From: Actinoplanes lutulentus
GTDB taxonomy: Bacteria; Actinomycetota; Actinomycetes; Mycobacteriales; Micromonosporaceae
NCBI RefSeq assembly: GCF_003259845.1
Contig: NZ_QLMJ01000007.1
Coordinates: 62,001-126,000 of the forward strand
Length of the DNA stretch: 64,000 nucleotides
Direction: 5' to 3'
Shown here: positions 49,971-59,040 of the stretch, in pieces
How the letters are laid out: each line of letters opens with the position of its first letter
How positions within the stretch are numbered: the first letter of the stretch is position 1
Translations under genes and position numbers: made by a program
The notes under the pieces: generated by a model
Told to the model about the DNA's origin: nothing
The model's input: the letters and a program-made list of their open reading frames with translations, nothing else
The model's database searches: none

Positions 49971-51521
49971 TTAGCCCTGCAACGCCCGAGCCATCTCCGC
50001 CTGCTCGGCGAGCACCTCGTTCATGCTGGCCTGCACACTGTCCATCTTGCCGATGGTCTCGCTGGTGGTGTGGATGCCCGCGGCGACGGTCTCGGCGCTG
50101 GCCTGGATGCCGGCGATCTGGTCGGCGACCTTCTTGGTGGCCTCGGCGGTCTCCCGGGCGAGCTCCTTGACCTCACCGGCCACCACGGCGAAGCCCTTGC
50201 CGCTCTCCCCCGCGCGGGCCGCCTCGATGGTGGCGTTCAGTGCCAGCAGGTTGGTCTGCTCGGCGATCGACTCAATGATCTTGATGACGTCCCCGATCGC
50301 GGCGGACGCCTGGCCGAGCGCGGCGACCTCGGCGGTCATCGCGGAGGCGCGGTCGACCGCCTGCTCGGCCACCGAGGTGGCGTCGCCACTGGCACTACGC
50401 AGCCGCTCGACGGTGTCGAGCAGGGCGCGGGCGTTGTGGGCGGCCCGTTCGCTGCCACGCATGACGTCCAGTCGCTGCGAGACGAGCTGCTGCACGTTGC
50501 GCAACGAGGCGGCACGGGACGGCGAGAGGTCGATGTACTCGGTGGTGAAGAAGTCCATGGTGCCGACGATCCGGTCACCGCTCATGATCGGGAAGCAGAC
50601 GCCGGACCGGACGCCGGCCCGCTGCGCCGCGGGCGCCCGCACACAGTCGGTGATCTCGGCGAGGTCGCGGACGAAGACCAGGTCCTTGGCCCGCCAGGCG
50701 CGGCCGGAGAGCCCGACACCCTCGGCGAACGTGGCGGCCAGGGTGACCCGGCGGAACTCGTCGCCGGCCGATCCCGACTCGACCTGGAACTTCAGCACGT
50801 TCTCGTCCGGGTCCACCTCCCAGTACGACCCGTACGCCCAGCCGAACGCGCTGCGCACGCTGTCCAGGGCGGTCCGGATCGCGCTCTGGCTGTCCGCGGC
50901 GGTGCCGAGCCTGGTGACCACGGTGGTCACGGCGGTACGGTCGTCGGCCACCTGACGCAGCTCGGCGGCGGCGACCGCGCTGGCCCTGGCCCGTTCGGCG
51001 ATCCGGGCGAGGGCGGTGAACTTCTCCCGCCGGTTCGCGTCGAGATAGAGCGGCAACGGCGAGTAGTACTCCAGCACCGCGTGCACCTCGGCGCCCTTGA
51101 CCACCGGCACCACCACGGCGCCGACCATGCCGTTCTGGAACGCGGCCTGCCCGCGCCGGCAGTCGCCGCACTCGTCGGCCGACTCGGCGTACACGGCCTG
51201 CCGGGTACGGAACGCCCTGCCGACCATCCCGGTGTCGGCGGGGATGGTCCGGCCCGGGGTGACACCGCCGGCGGCGCTCTGCAGCTGCGGCGCGATCCGG
51301 CCGGTCTCGTGCATCAGGCGTAGTTGCCCGCCCTCCGGCACCCAGACCGCGCCGTAGGAGAAGCCATACGACTCGACAGTGCTGGCCACCGTGATCCGCC
51401 AGGCGGTGCTCTCGTCGATCGCGTTGTCCAGTGCGAGGACCAGCTCCTCCAGCGCCTCGACATCCCGGGGCACGGGGCGGGCGGCCTCGGGGGCCGCCTG
51501 ACGGGAACCGAACAACCGCAT
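49971..51521 (-). CDS. Soluble chemotaxis-type receptor with two GAF domains
   Basis: 516 residues without membrane segments. Two GAF domains (about 25-185 and 210-355; the first with a CGDC pair) precede a short methyl-accepting signalling domain. Its hairpin tip IIESIAEQTNLLALNATIEAARAGE is well conserved and binds CheA/CheW. Methylation sites are not obvious. It fits a motile or zoospore-forming actinobacterium. GAGGAG stands 4 bases before the ATG. It is adjacent to, but separate from, the kdp genes. Ligands such as redox or light cofactors for the GAF domains cannot be seen. Confidence 0.9.
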   Translation of the reverse strand: MRLFGSRQAAPEAARPVPRDVEALEELVLALDNAIDESTAWRITVASTVESYGFSYGAVWVPEGGQLRLMHETGRIAPQLQSAAGGVTPGRTIPADTGMVGRAFRTRQAVYAESADECGDCRRGQAAFQNGMVGAVVVPVVKGAEVHAVLEYYSPLPLYLDANRREKFTALARIAERARASAVAAAELRQVADDRTAVTTVVTRLGTAADSQSAIRTALDSVRSAFGWAYGSYWEVDPDENVLKFQVESGSAGDEFRRVTLAATFAEGVGLSGRAWRAKDLVFVRDLAEITDCVRAPAAQRAGVRSGVCFPIMSGDRIVGTMDFFTTEYIDLSPSRAASLRNVQQLVSQRLDVMRGSERAAHNARALLDTVERLRSASGDATSVAEQAVDRASAMTAEVAALGQASAAIGDVIKIIESIAEQTNLLALNATIEAARAGESGKGFAVVAGEVKELARETAEATKKVADQIAGIQASAETVAAGIHTTSETIGKMDSVQASMNEVLAEQAEMARALQG

Positions 51522-51580
51522 GGGTCTCCTCAGGGAAAGTCGCCAGGTCCTTCCCTACCATCGGCCCGAAACGTCAGGGA

Positions 51581-52246
51581 TTAAGGCCGAAAGCGATACC
51601 CCATCCCGGGCTCCGTGATCAAATGCTGCGGCCGTGCCGGGTCGGCCTCCAGCTTGCGGCGCAACCGGGCCATGTACTGCCGCAGGTAGTTCGTCTCGGT
51701 CTGGTACTGCGGCCCCCACACGTCGTGCAGCAGCTCCCGCTGGGTGATCAGCTTCCCGGGGTGCCGGATCAGGTGTTCGAGCAGCTGCCACTCGGTCGGC
51801 GTGAGCCGGACGTCCGGGCTGATCGAACGCTCGGAGAGATCCACGGTATAGGAACCGATCTTGACAATCGGCGAGGAATCCGACGGCTGGATCCGCCGGG
51901 TCACCGCCCGGATCCGGGCGAGCAGCTCATCGACGCCGAACGGCTTGGTCACGTAGTCGTCGGCGCCGGCGTCGAGCGCCGCTACCTTGTCGGTGCTGTC
52001 GGCCCGCCCGGAGAGCACGATGATCGGCACGTTGGTCCAGCCGCGCAGGCCGCCGATCACCTCGGTGCCCTCCATGTCCGGCAGCCCGAGGTCGAGAACA
52101 ACCAGGTCAGGGTGGTGATGAGCGGCGAGATGCAGTGCTGACGCGCCATCACGGGCGGTGTCAACCTCGTACCCTCGGGCCTTGAGGTTGATCCGCAGTG
52201 CCCGGACGATCTGGGGCTCGTCGTCGACGACGAGGATGCGAATCAT
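51581..52246 (-). CDS. kdpE: KdpE response regulator
   Basis: 221 residues of the OmpR/PhoB class. The receiver has VVDDEP, the phospho-acceptor Asp in VVLDLGLPDMEG and Lys in VTKPFG. The winged-helix output has LTPTEWQLLEHLIRHPGKLITQ and YLRQYMARLRRKLE. It activates kdpFABC under K+ limitation after phosphorylation by KdpD. It overlaps the short kinase by ATGA, at the end of the kdp transcript. Confidence 0.95.
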   Translation of the reverse strand: MIRILVVDDEPQIVRALRINLKARGYEVDTARDGASALHLAAHHHPDLVVLDLGLPDMEGTEVIGGLRGWTNVPIIVLSGRADSTDKVAALDAGADDYVTKPFGVDELLARIRAVTRRIQPSDSSPIVKIGSYTVDLSERSISPDVRLTPTEWQLLEHLIRHPGKLITQRELLHDVWGPQYQTETNYLRQYMARLRRKLEADPARPQHLITEPGMGYRFRP

Positions 52247-53616
52247 GAGAAAGCCGGCAGCGAAATGATCATGGTAAGGCCGCCTCCCGGGGTCTCTTCA
52301 GGGGTAAGTGTGCCGCTCATCGCCTCGGTGAGGCCCCGGGACAGCGCCAGGCCGAGCCCCACACCGCTGTGGTTGTCCCGGTCGCCGAGCCGCTGGAACG
52401 GCAGGAACACATCGTCCCATCGGTCCACCGGAATGCCCGGCCCATGATCGATCACCCGCAGCTGCACGGTCTCGCCATGCGCACTCGCGGTGATCATCGG
52501 CGGCCTGCCCTCCGGGCTGTAACGCAGCGCGTTGGCCAGCAGATTGACCAGCACGCGTTCCAGCAGGCCAGGATCGACGCGCAGCGGTGGGAGATCATCC
52601 GGGACGCGCACGGTCACCGTCCGGCCCTCCGGGCCGAGATCATCAAGAGCCGGGGGTACGACGTCCTCGGCGCCCACCTCGACGGCGGACACCCCGAGTG
52701 CTCCGGCCTGCAACCGGCTCATGTCCAGCAGATTCGCCACGAGCCGGCCCAGTTTGTCGAGCGACTCGTCGGCAGTGGCGAGCAACTCGGCCCGGTCCTC
52801 GTCGTCGAACTCCACGTCGGAGCTGCGCAACGACGCCACCGACGCTTTCGCCGATGCGAGAGGCGTACGCAGATCGTGGCTCACCGCCGCGAGCAACGCG
52901 GTCCGCAACCTGTTGGCCTCGGCGAGCGGCTTGGCCGTGGCGGCCTCGGCGGCCAGCCGTTCCTGACGCAGAGCCACCGCCGCCTGGGCCGCGAACGCCT
53001 CGACGATCCGCCGGTCGGACGCTTCCAGGACCCGCCCGCGGAACTGAACGACGACATCGCCGTCGGCACGGACCTCGACGTCGGCCGGGCCGGCGGGCTC
53101 GCCTACCGACACGACCACCTCACCGGCGTCCAGCAACGTCACCGAATCCATCGCGAACGTCTCCCGGAGCCGATCGAGCAACGCCATGAGCGGCCGCTCG
53201 CCGTGCAGCACGCTGCCGGCCACCGTCGCGAGCATCCGCGCCTCGGCGGACGCCTGCGCGGCCTCCAGGGTCCGGCGGGCGGCGGTGTCGACCACCCAGC
53301 TCACCGCGACGGCCACGCCCACGAAGATCACCAACGCCAGCAGGTTTTCCCGCTGTGCCACCAGGAAGTGCCCGTACGGCGGGGTGAAGAACCAGTTCAG
53401 CAGCAGCGAACCCCCGACCGCGGCGAGCAGCGCCGGCCACAGCCCGCCGATCAGCGCCACCCCGACGACCGCCACCAGGAACAGCAGGATGTCGGTGACC
53501 AGCGACGGATCGGGCAGCGCGGCGAGCAGGCCGGTGAGCACCGGCAGCCCGATCAGTGCGGTGAGAAACCCGGCGGTCTGCCTCCTCCGGGACACCGCGG
53601 CGCGTTCGCGAACCAT
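52243..53616 (-). CDS. KdpD-like short histidine kinase (paralogue lacking the N-terminal KdpD and USP domains)
   Basis: 457 residues. It has a DUF4118 four-segment membrane domain (about 15-110), a GAF-like linker, HisKA with His in VSHDLRTPLASAKAS, and HATPase with LLANALRYSP, DHGPGIP and GVGLGLALSR. It aligns along its length with the C-terminal half of the KdpD next door, often with the same words, so it arose by tandem duplication. It cannot carry the KdpD K+/c-di-AMP sensing N-terminus. It is 7 bases after kdpD and overlaps kdpE by 4. Confidence 0.9.
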   Translation of the reverse strand: MVRERAAVSRRRQTAGFLTALIGLPVLTGLLAALPDPSLVTDILLFLVAVVGVALIGGLWPALLAAVGGSLLLNWFFTPPYGHFLVAQRENLLALVIFVGVAVAVSWVVDTAARRTLEAAQASAEARMLATVAGSVLHGERPLMALLDRLRETFAMDSVTLLDAGEVVVSVGEPAGPADVEVRADGDVVVQFRGRVLEASDRRIVEAFAAQAAVALRQERLAAEAATAKPLAEANRLRTALLAAVSHDLRTPLASAKASVASLRSSDVEFDDEDRAELLATADESLDKLGRLVANLLDMSRLQAGALGVSAVEVGAEDVVPPALDDLGPEGRTVTVRVPDDLPPLRVDPGLLERVLVNLLANALRYSPEGRPPMITASAHGETVQLRVIDHGPGIPVDRWDDVFLPFQRLGDRDNHSGVGLGLALSRGLTEAMSGTLTPEETPGGGLTMIISLPAFS

Positions 53617-53623
53617 GCATGGA

Positions 53624-56104
53624 TCATTCCATCCGGCCGAGGAAGGCGATCGGCAGCGACAAGATCATGGTGAGACCGCCGCCCGGGGTCTCCTCCGGCG
53701 TCAGCGTGCCGCCCATCGCCTCGGTCAGGCCCCGGGACAGCGCCAGCCCGAGCCCGACGCCGGTGTGGTTGTCCCGATCGCCGAGCCGCTGGAACGGCAG
53801 GAACACGTCGTCCCACCGATCGCTCGGAATCCCCGGCCCGTGATCGATGACCCGCAGCTCCACGGTGTCGCCGTGCGTGCTTCCGGTGATCATCGGCGGT
53901 GCGTCCGGCGTGCTGTACCGCAGCGCGTTGGCGAGCAGGTTCACCAGGATCCGCTCCAGCAGGCCCGGATCGGCGTGCAACATCGGGAGATCTTCCGGGA
54001 CACGCACGGTCACCGTCCGGCCCTCCGGGCCGAGATCATCAAGAGCCAGGGGTACGACTTCCTCGGCGCCGACCTCGACCGGACTGACCCCGAGTGCTCC
54101 GGCCTGCAACCGGCTCATGTCGAGCAGGTTCGCGACCAGACGGTCCAGCCGGTCGAGGGACTCGTCGGCGGTCGCCAGCAACTCGGCCCGGTCCTCCTCG
54201 TCGAACTCCACATCCGAGCTGCGGAGACTGGCGACCGACGCCTTCGCGGACGCCAAGGGCGTACGAAGGTCGTGGCTCACGGCAGCGAGCAACGCGGTGC
54301 GCAACCGATCCGCTTCGGCGAGGGGTTTCGCGGTGGCCGCCTCGGCGGCCAGGCGCTCCTGGCGCAACGCGACAGCGGCCTGGGCGGCGAAGGCCTCGAC
54401 GATCCGCCGGTCGGACGCTTCGAGGGTGCGTCCGCGCAGCTGGACCAGCACGTCGTCGTCGGCCTTGACCTCGGCGTCGGCCGGACCCCGCACCTCACCG
54501 ACGGACGCGACGGCAACACCCGCGTCCAGCAGCGTCACCGAGTCGAGGGCGAACGTCTCGCGAAGCCGGTCGAGCAGCGCCAGCAACGGCCGCTGACCAC
54601 GCAGCACGCTGCCGGCCACGGTCGCCAGGGTCTGCGCCTCGGCCGAGGCGAGAGCCGCCTGCCGGGTACGCCGGGCCGCGGTGTCGACCACCCAGCTGAC
54701 CGCGACCGCCACCCCCACGAAGATCACCAGGGCGAGCAGGTTCTGCCCCTCGGCGATGGTGAACCGGCCGAGCGGCGGGGTGAAGTACCAGTTCAGCAGC
54801 AGCGAACCGCCGACCGCGGCGACCAGCGCCGGCCACAGCCCGCCCACCAGCGCCACCCCGACGACCGCGACCAGGAAGAGCAGGATGTCGTCGACGAGCG
54901 GCAGCGCCGGGCCGATCTCCAGCGCGGCGGTGAGCAGCGGCAGGCCGAGCAGCGCGGTGCCAAAACCGGCGATCCGCCGGCCCCGGGACAGCGCGGGCGG
55001 CAGCGGACCGCGGCGACGGCCCCGGCCGGCCAGTTCGTGCGGGACCAGGTGCACGTCGATCGAGCCGGACCGGGCGATCGTGGTGACACCGACGCCGGCC
55101 GCGAGCATCCGCGCGAGCCGGCCCCGGCTGGACGCGCCGAGCACGATCTGGGTGGCGTTCACTCCCCGGGCGAATTCGAGCAGCGCCTGCGGCACGTCGG
55201 TGCCGACGACCTGGTGATACGTGCCGCCGAGGCTCTCGGCGAGCACCCGCTGACGGGCCAGCTCGGCCGGGTTCGCGCCGGCCAGCCCGTCGCTGCGGGT
55301 CACGTGCACGGCGAGCAGGTCGGCGCCCTTGCCGCGGGCGGCGATCCGGGCGGCCCGCCGGATCAGCGTGTCACCCTCCGGGCCGCCGGTCAGCGCGACC
55401 ACCACCCGTTCCCGGGTCTCCCAGGTGGCTTCGATGTCGTGGTCGGCCCGGTACTGGCCGAGCTGCTGCTCCACCTTGTCAGCGAGCCAGAGCAGCGCCA
55501 GCTCCCGCAGCGCGGTCAGGTTCCCGGTACGGAAATAGTTACCCAGCGCCGCGTCGACCTTCTCCGGCCGGTACACGTTGCCGTGCGCCATCCGCCGCCG
55601 CAGCGCCTCCGGCGTCATGTCGACCAGTTCGACCTGGCCGGCGCCCCGGACGAACGAGTCCGGCACGGTCTCCCGCTGCTCGACCCCGGTGATCCGGGCG
55701 ACCACGTCGTTGAGCGATTCGAGGTGCTGCACGTTCACCGTGGTCAGCACGTCGATCCCGGCGTCGAGCAGCTCCTGGACGTCCTGCCAGCGCTTCGGGT
55801 TCCGGGTGCCCGGCACGTTCGTGTGCGCCAGCTCGTCGACGACCGCCACCTCGGGCCGGCGGGCCAGCACCGCGTCGAGGTCCATCTCGGCGAAGGCCGC
55901 GCCGCGATAGGTCAGCTCGCGGCGCGCCACCACCTCCAGGTCGCCCGTCATCGCGGCGGTGTGCTTGCGGCCGTGCGTCTCGACCAGGGCGATGACCACG
56001 TCGGTCCCGCGCCCGGCGCGCCGGTGCGCCTCTTCCAGCATCGTGTACGTCTTACCGACGCCGGGCGCCGCACCTAAGTAGATCCGCAGTTCGCCGCGAG
56101 CCAT
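53624..56104 (-). CDS. kdpD: KdpD sensor histidine kinase
   Basis: 826 residues. The KdpD N-terminal domain has LGAAPGVGKTYTMLEEA (Walker-like), HGRKHT and DELAHTN. A universal-stress domain follows (about 230-360, GASSRGRLARML), where KdpD binds c-di-AMP in several bacteria. Then come four membrane segments (about 390-490), a GAF-like region, HisKA with His in VSHDLRTPLASAKAS, and HATPase with LLANALRYST, DHGPGIP and GVGLGLALSR. Full length and complete. It lies 3 bases after kdpC. Confidence 0.95.
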   Translation of the reverse strand: MARGELRIYLGAAPGVGKTYTMLEEAHRRAGRGTDVVIALVETHGRKHTAAMTGDLEVVARRELTYRGAAFAEMDLDAVLARRPEVAVVDELAHTNVPGTRNPKRWQDVQELLDAGIDVLTTVNVQHLESLNDVVARITGVEQRETVPDSFVRGAGQVELVDMTPEALRRRMAHGNVYRPEKVDAALGNYFRTGNLTALRELALLWLADKVEQQLGQYRADHDIEATWETRERVVVALTGGPEGDTLIRRAARIAARGKGADLLAVHVTRSDGLAGANPAELARQRVLAESLGGTYHQVVGTDVPQALLEFARGVNATQIVLGASSRGRLARMLAAGVGVTTIARSGSIDVHLVPHELAGRGRRRGPLPPALSRGRRIAGFGTALLGLPLLTAALEIGPALPLVDDILLFLVAVVGVALVGGLWPALVAAVGGSLLLNWYFTPPLGRFTIAEGQNLLALVIFVGVAVAVSWVVDTAARRTRQAALASAEAQTLATVAGSVLRGQRPLLALLDRLRETFALDSVTLLDAGVAVASVGEVRGPADAEVKADDDVLVQLRGRTLEASDRRIVEAFAAQAAVALRQERLAAEAATAKPLAEADRLRTALLAAVSHDLRTPLASAKASVASLRSSDVEFDEEDRAELLATADESLDRLDRLVANLLDMSRLQAGALGVSPVEVGAEEVVPLALDDLGPEGRTVTVRVPEDLPMLHADPGLLERILVNLLANALRYSTPDAPPMITGSTHGDTVELRVIDHGPGIPSDRWDDVFLPFQRLGDRDNHTGVGLGLALSRGLTEAMGGTLTPEETPGGGLTMILSLPIAFLGRME

Positions 56105-56107
56105 GGG

Positions 56108-56932
56108 TCAGCTGCCGTCCAGAGCGAGGTTCAGCTTCAGGACGTTGACCGCCGGTTCGCCCATGAAGCCCAGTGCCCGGCCGTCGGTGTTCTGCTCGAT
56201 CAGCTCGTGCACCCGGTCCAGGCTGATCCCCCGCTCGCGGGCGATTCGCGGTGCCTGGAGCTCGGCGTACGCCGGGCTGATCTGCGGGTCGAGGCCGCTG
56301 CCGCTGGCGGTCACGGCGTCCGCCGGGACGACCGGGTCGGCCGGGGCGTCACCGCGGATCGGGGTGATCACACCGCCGAGAGCCTGGTAGTCCTCGCCGT
56401 TGGTGGCCGGCTCCACCGTCACACCCTGATAGGTCGTGACGAACGGAACATCGGTCTGGTTGACCGCGACCACCCGGGTGATCGGGCCGGTGAAGCCGTC
56501 GCGGTGGAAGACCGCGAGGACCGCGCCGACGCCGTCGGCCGTGCAGAAAGGCCGGCTGCCGTCCACACCCTCCAGCTTGCCGATCGCGAGGCTGCGCGCA
56601 CAGACCTGGGTGAGCAGGCTCTGTGAAGCCTCCTCGGGATCATCGGACAGGGTGTCGACGACACTCTCCGGGCCCAGGTTGCTGGCGCCGGTCGCCGTCG
56701 GGTCGTAACCGCCCGCCGACGGCCGGCTCTGGAAGTACTTGGTGACCGGGTTGCCGTCGGCATCGGTGAAGGACTGGCCGATCAGCGTGAGGTCACCCGA
56801 TTGATCGGAAATTCCGGGTATCTTCGCCACGCCCACGAACACCAGCGGATACGCGATACCCAGCAGAACAGTGAAGACGAGCAGCGCCCGCAGCGCGGCA
56901 ACGTGCTGAGCGAGCCATGAAGGAATTCTCAT
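56108..56932 (-). CDS. kdpC: KdpC subunit of the K+-transporting ATPase
   Basis: 274 residues, longer than the 190 of E. coli KdpC. One membrane segment (about 13-35, LLVFTVLLGIAYPLVFVGVA) precedes the motif YFQSRPSAGGYDPTATGASNLGPES and the C-terminal SPAYAELQAPRIARERGI with VNVLKLNLALD. The extra 80 residues (about 115-195) are an insertion usual in actinobacterial KdpC. It stabilises the KdpA-KdpB complex. Confidence 0.94.
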   Translation of the reverse strand: MRIPSWLAQHVAALRALLVFTVLLGIAYPLVFVGVAKIPGISDQSGDLTLIGQSFTDADGNPVTKYFQSRPSAGGYDPTATGASNLGPESVVDTLSDDPEEASQSLLTQVCARSLAIGKLEGVDGSRPFCTADGVGAVLAVFHRDGFTGPITRVVAVNQTDVPFVTTYQGVTVEPATNGEDYQALGGVITPIRGDAPADPVVPADAVTASGSGLDPQISPAYAELQAPRIARERGISLDRVHELIEQNTDGRALGFMGEPAVNVLKLNLALDGS

Positions 56933-56937
56933 GTGGA

Positions 56938-59040
56938 TCAGATCCCGGGGATGAGCTGGATGAACAGGTCGATGAGCTTGATGCCGAGGAACGGCGCGAT
57001 CACACCGCCGAGGCCGTAAACCAGCAGGTTGCGGCGCAGCAGCGCGCTCGCCGACGACGGCCGGTACCGGACACCGCGCAGCGCGAGCGGGATCAGGAAG
57101 ACGATCACGATGGCGTTGAAGACGACCGCCGACAGGATCGCCGAGCCCGGCGAGTGCAGCCGCATGATGTTGAGCGTGTCCAGGCCCGGGTAGACCGCCG
57201 CGAACATCGCCGGGATGATCGCGAAGTACTTGGCGATGTCGTTGGCGATCGAGAACGTCGTCAGTGCGCCCCGGGTGATCAGAAGCTGCTTGCCGATCTC
57301 CACGATCTCGATGAGCTTGGTCGGGTCGGAGTCGAGGTCGACCATGTTGCCGGCCTCTTTCGCGGCCGACGTGCCGGTGTTCATCGCGACGCCGACGTCC
57401 GCCTGCGCCAGGGCCGGCGCGTCGTTGGTGCCGTCACCGGTCATCGCGACCAGCCGGCCGCCCTGCTGCTCCTTCTTGATCAGCGCGAGCTTGTCCTCCG
57501 GCGTCGCCTCGGCGAGGAAGTCGTCGACGCCGGCCTCGGCGGCGATCGCGGCCGCGGTGCGCGGGTTGTCACCGGTGATCATCACGGTCCGGATGCCCAT
57601 CCGGCGCATCTCGTCGAACCGCGCCTTCATCCCGGCCTTCACCACGTCCTTGAGGTGGATGACGCCGAGGATCCGATCGTTTTCGGCCACCACGAGCGGT
57701 GTGCCACCCTGGTCGCTGATCCGGCCGACGATCGCGTCCACCTCAGCGCTCGACGACCCGGTCCACTTGATCACCGCGGCCGCGGCACCCTTGCGGATCT
57801 TGCGATCGCCGATGTCCACACCGCTCATCCGGGTCTGCGCGGTGAACGGCACGAACGTCGCCCCGCCGATCAGCCCCGGCTCGCGCTCCCGGATCCCGTA
57901 CTCGTTCTTGGCGAGAACCACCACCGAACGCCCTTCGGGCGTCTCATCAGCCAGGCTGGCCAGTTGCGCCGCGTCGGCGAGATCTTGCGGATCAACCCCA
58001 TTCAGGGGTACGAGTTCCGAGGCTTGCCGGTTTCCGAGAGTGATCGTGCCGGTCTTGTCGAGCAGCAGCGTGCTCACGTCACCGGCCGCCTCGACGGCCC
58101 GGCCGCTCATGGCGAGGACGTTGCGTTGCACGAGACGGTCCATGCCGGCGATGCCGATCGCCGAGAGCAGCGCGCCGATCGTGGTCGGAATCAGACATAC
58201 CAGCAGCGACACGAGCACGATGCCGGTGACGCCGTTCCCGTCGATCGCCGAGGTGTCCGGCGCCGCCGCCTGGTAGGCCTTCGAGAAGATCGCGAGGGGC
58301 TGCAGCGTCACCACCGCGAGCAGGAAGATCACGGTGAGCGCGGCGAGCAGGATGTTCAGGGCGATCTCGTTCGGCGTCTTCTGCCGGTTCGCGCCCTCGA
58401 CCAGCGCGATCATCCGGTCGACGAAGCTCTCCCCGGGCTTCTGGGTGATCCGGACGACGATCCGGTCGCTGAGCACCTTCGTGCCGCCGGTGACGGCCGA
58501 CCGGTCGCCGCCGGACTCCCGGATCACCGGTGCCGACTCGCCGGTGATCGCCGACTCGTCGACGCTGGCGATGCCCTCGATGACGTCGCCGTCACCGGGA
58601 ATGATCTGGCCGGCCTCGACCACGACCACGTCGCCCTGCTTGAGCTGCGTGGCGGCGATCTCCGTACCGTCGGCCAGGATCGCGACGGCGTCCTGTTTGG
58701 CCGATCGGAGCGCGGCGGCCTGCGCCTTGCCCCGGCCCTCGGCGACCGCCTCGGCGAGGTTCGCGAAGATCACGGTGAGCCAGAGCCAGCCGGTGATCAG
58801 CCAGGCGAACAGGCTCGGGTCGGCGATCGACAGAACCGTGGTGAAGACCGCGCCGACCTCGACGATGAACATCACCGGGTTGCGCCACAGGGTGCGCGGG
58901 TCGAGCTTGCGCAGCGCGTCCGGCAGGCTCTTGCCGAACTGTTTCGGGTCGATGAGGCCGGCCTTGACCGGCTTCTGTGCCGTTCCGGTGGCGGGTTCGC
59001 CGGCGTGCTTGTCGGCGTGCTTGTCGAGTACGGCGGTCAT
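56938..59040 (-). CDS. kdpB: KdpB catalytic subunit of the K+-transporting ATPase
   Basis: 700 residues of a P1A ATPase. It has VDESAITGES, the phosphorylation site LLLDKTGTIT, MTGDGTNDAPALAQADVGVAM and the IPTTIGALLSAIG membrane segment. The ATG overlaps the kdpA stop (ATGA). It hydrolyses ATP and couples it to the KdpA channel. Confidence 0.96.
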   Translation of the reverse strand: MTAVLDKHADKHAGEPATGTAQKPVKAGLIDPKQFGKSLPDALRKLDPRTLWRNPVMFIVEVGAVFTTVLSIADPSLFAWLITGWLWLTVIFANLAEAVAEGRGKAQAAALRSAKQDAVAILADGTEIAATQLKQGDVVVVEAGQIIPGDGDVIEGIASVDESAITGESAPVIRESGGDRSAVTGGTKVLSDRIVVRITQKPGESFVDRMIALVEGANRQKTPNEIALNILLAALTVIFLLAVVTLQPLAIFSKAYQAAAPDTSAIDGNGVTGIVLVSLLVCLIPTTIGALLSAIGIAGMDRLVQRNVLAMSGRAVEAAGDVSTLLLDKTGTITLGNRQASELVPLNGVDPQDLADAAQLASLADETPEGRSVVVLAKNEYGIREREPGLIGGATFVPFTAQTRMSGVDIGDRKIRKGAAAAVIKWTGSSSAEVDAIVGRISDQGGTPLVVAENDRILGVIHLKDVVKAGMKARFDEMRRMGIRTVMITGDNPRTAAAIAAEAGVDDFLAEATPEDKLALIKKEQQGGRLVAMTGDGTNDAPALAQADVGVAMNTGTSAAKEAGNMVDLDSDPTKLIEIVEIGKQLLITRGALTTFSIANDIAKYFAIIPAMFAAVYPGLDTLNIMRLHSPGSAILSAVVFNAIVIVFLIPLALRGVRYRPSSASALLRRNLLVYGLGGVIAPFLGIKLIDLFIQLIPGI

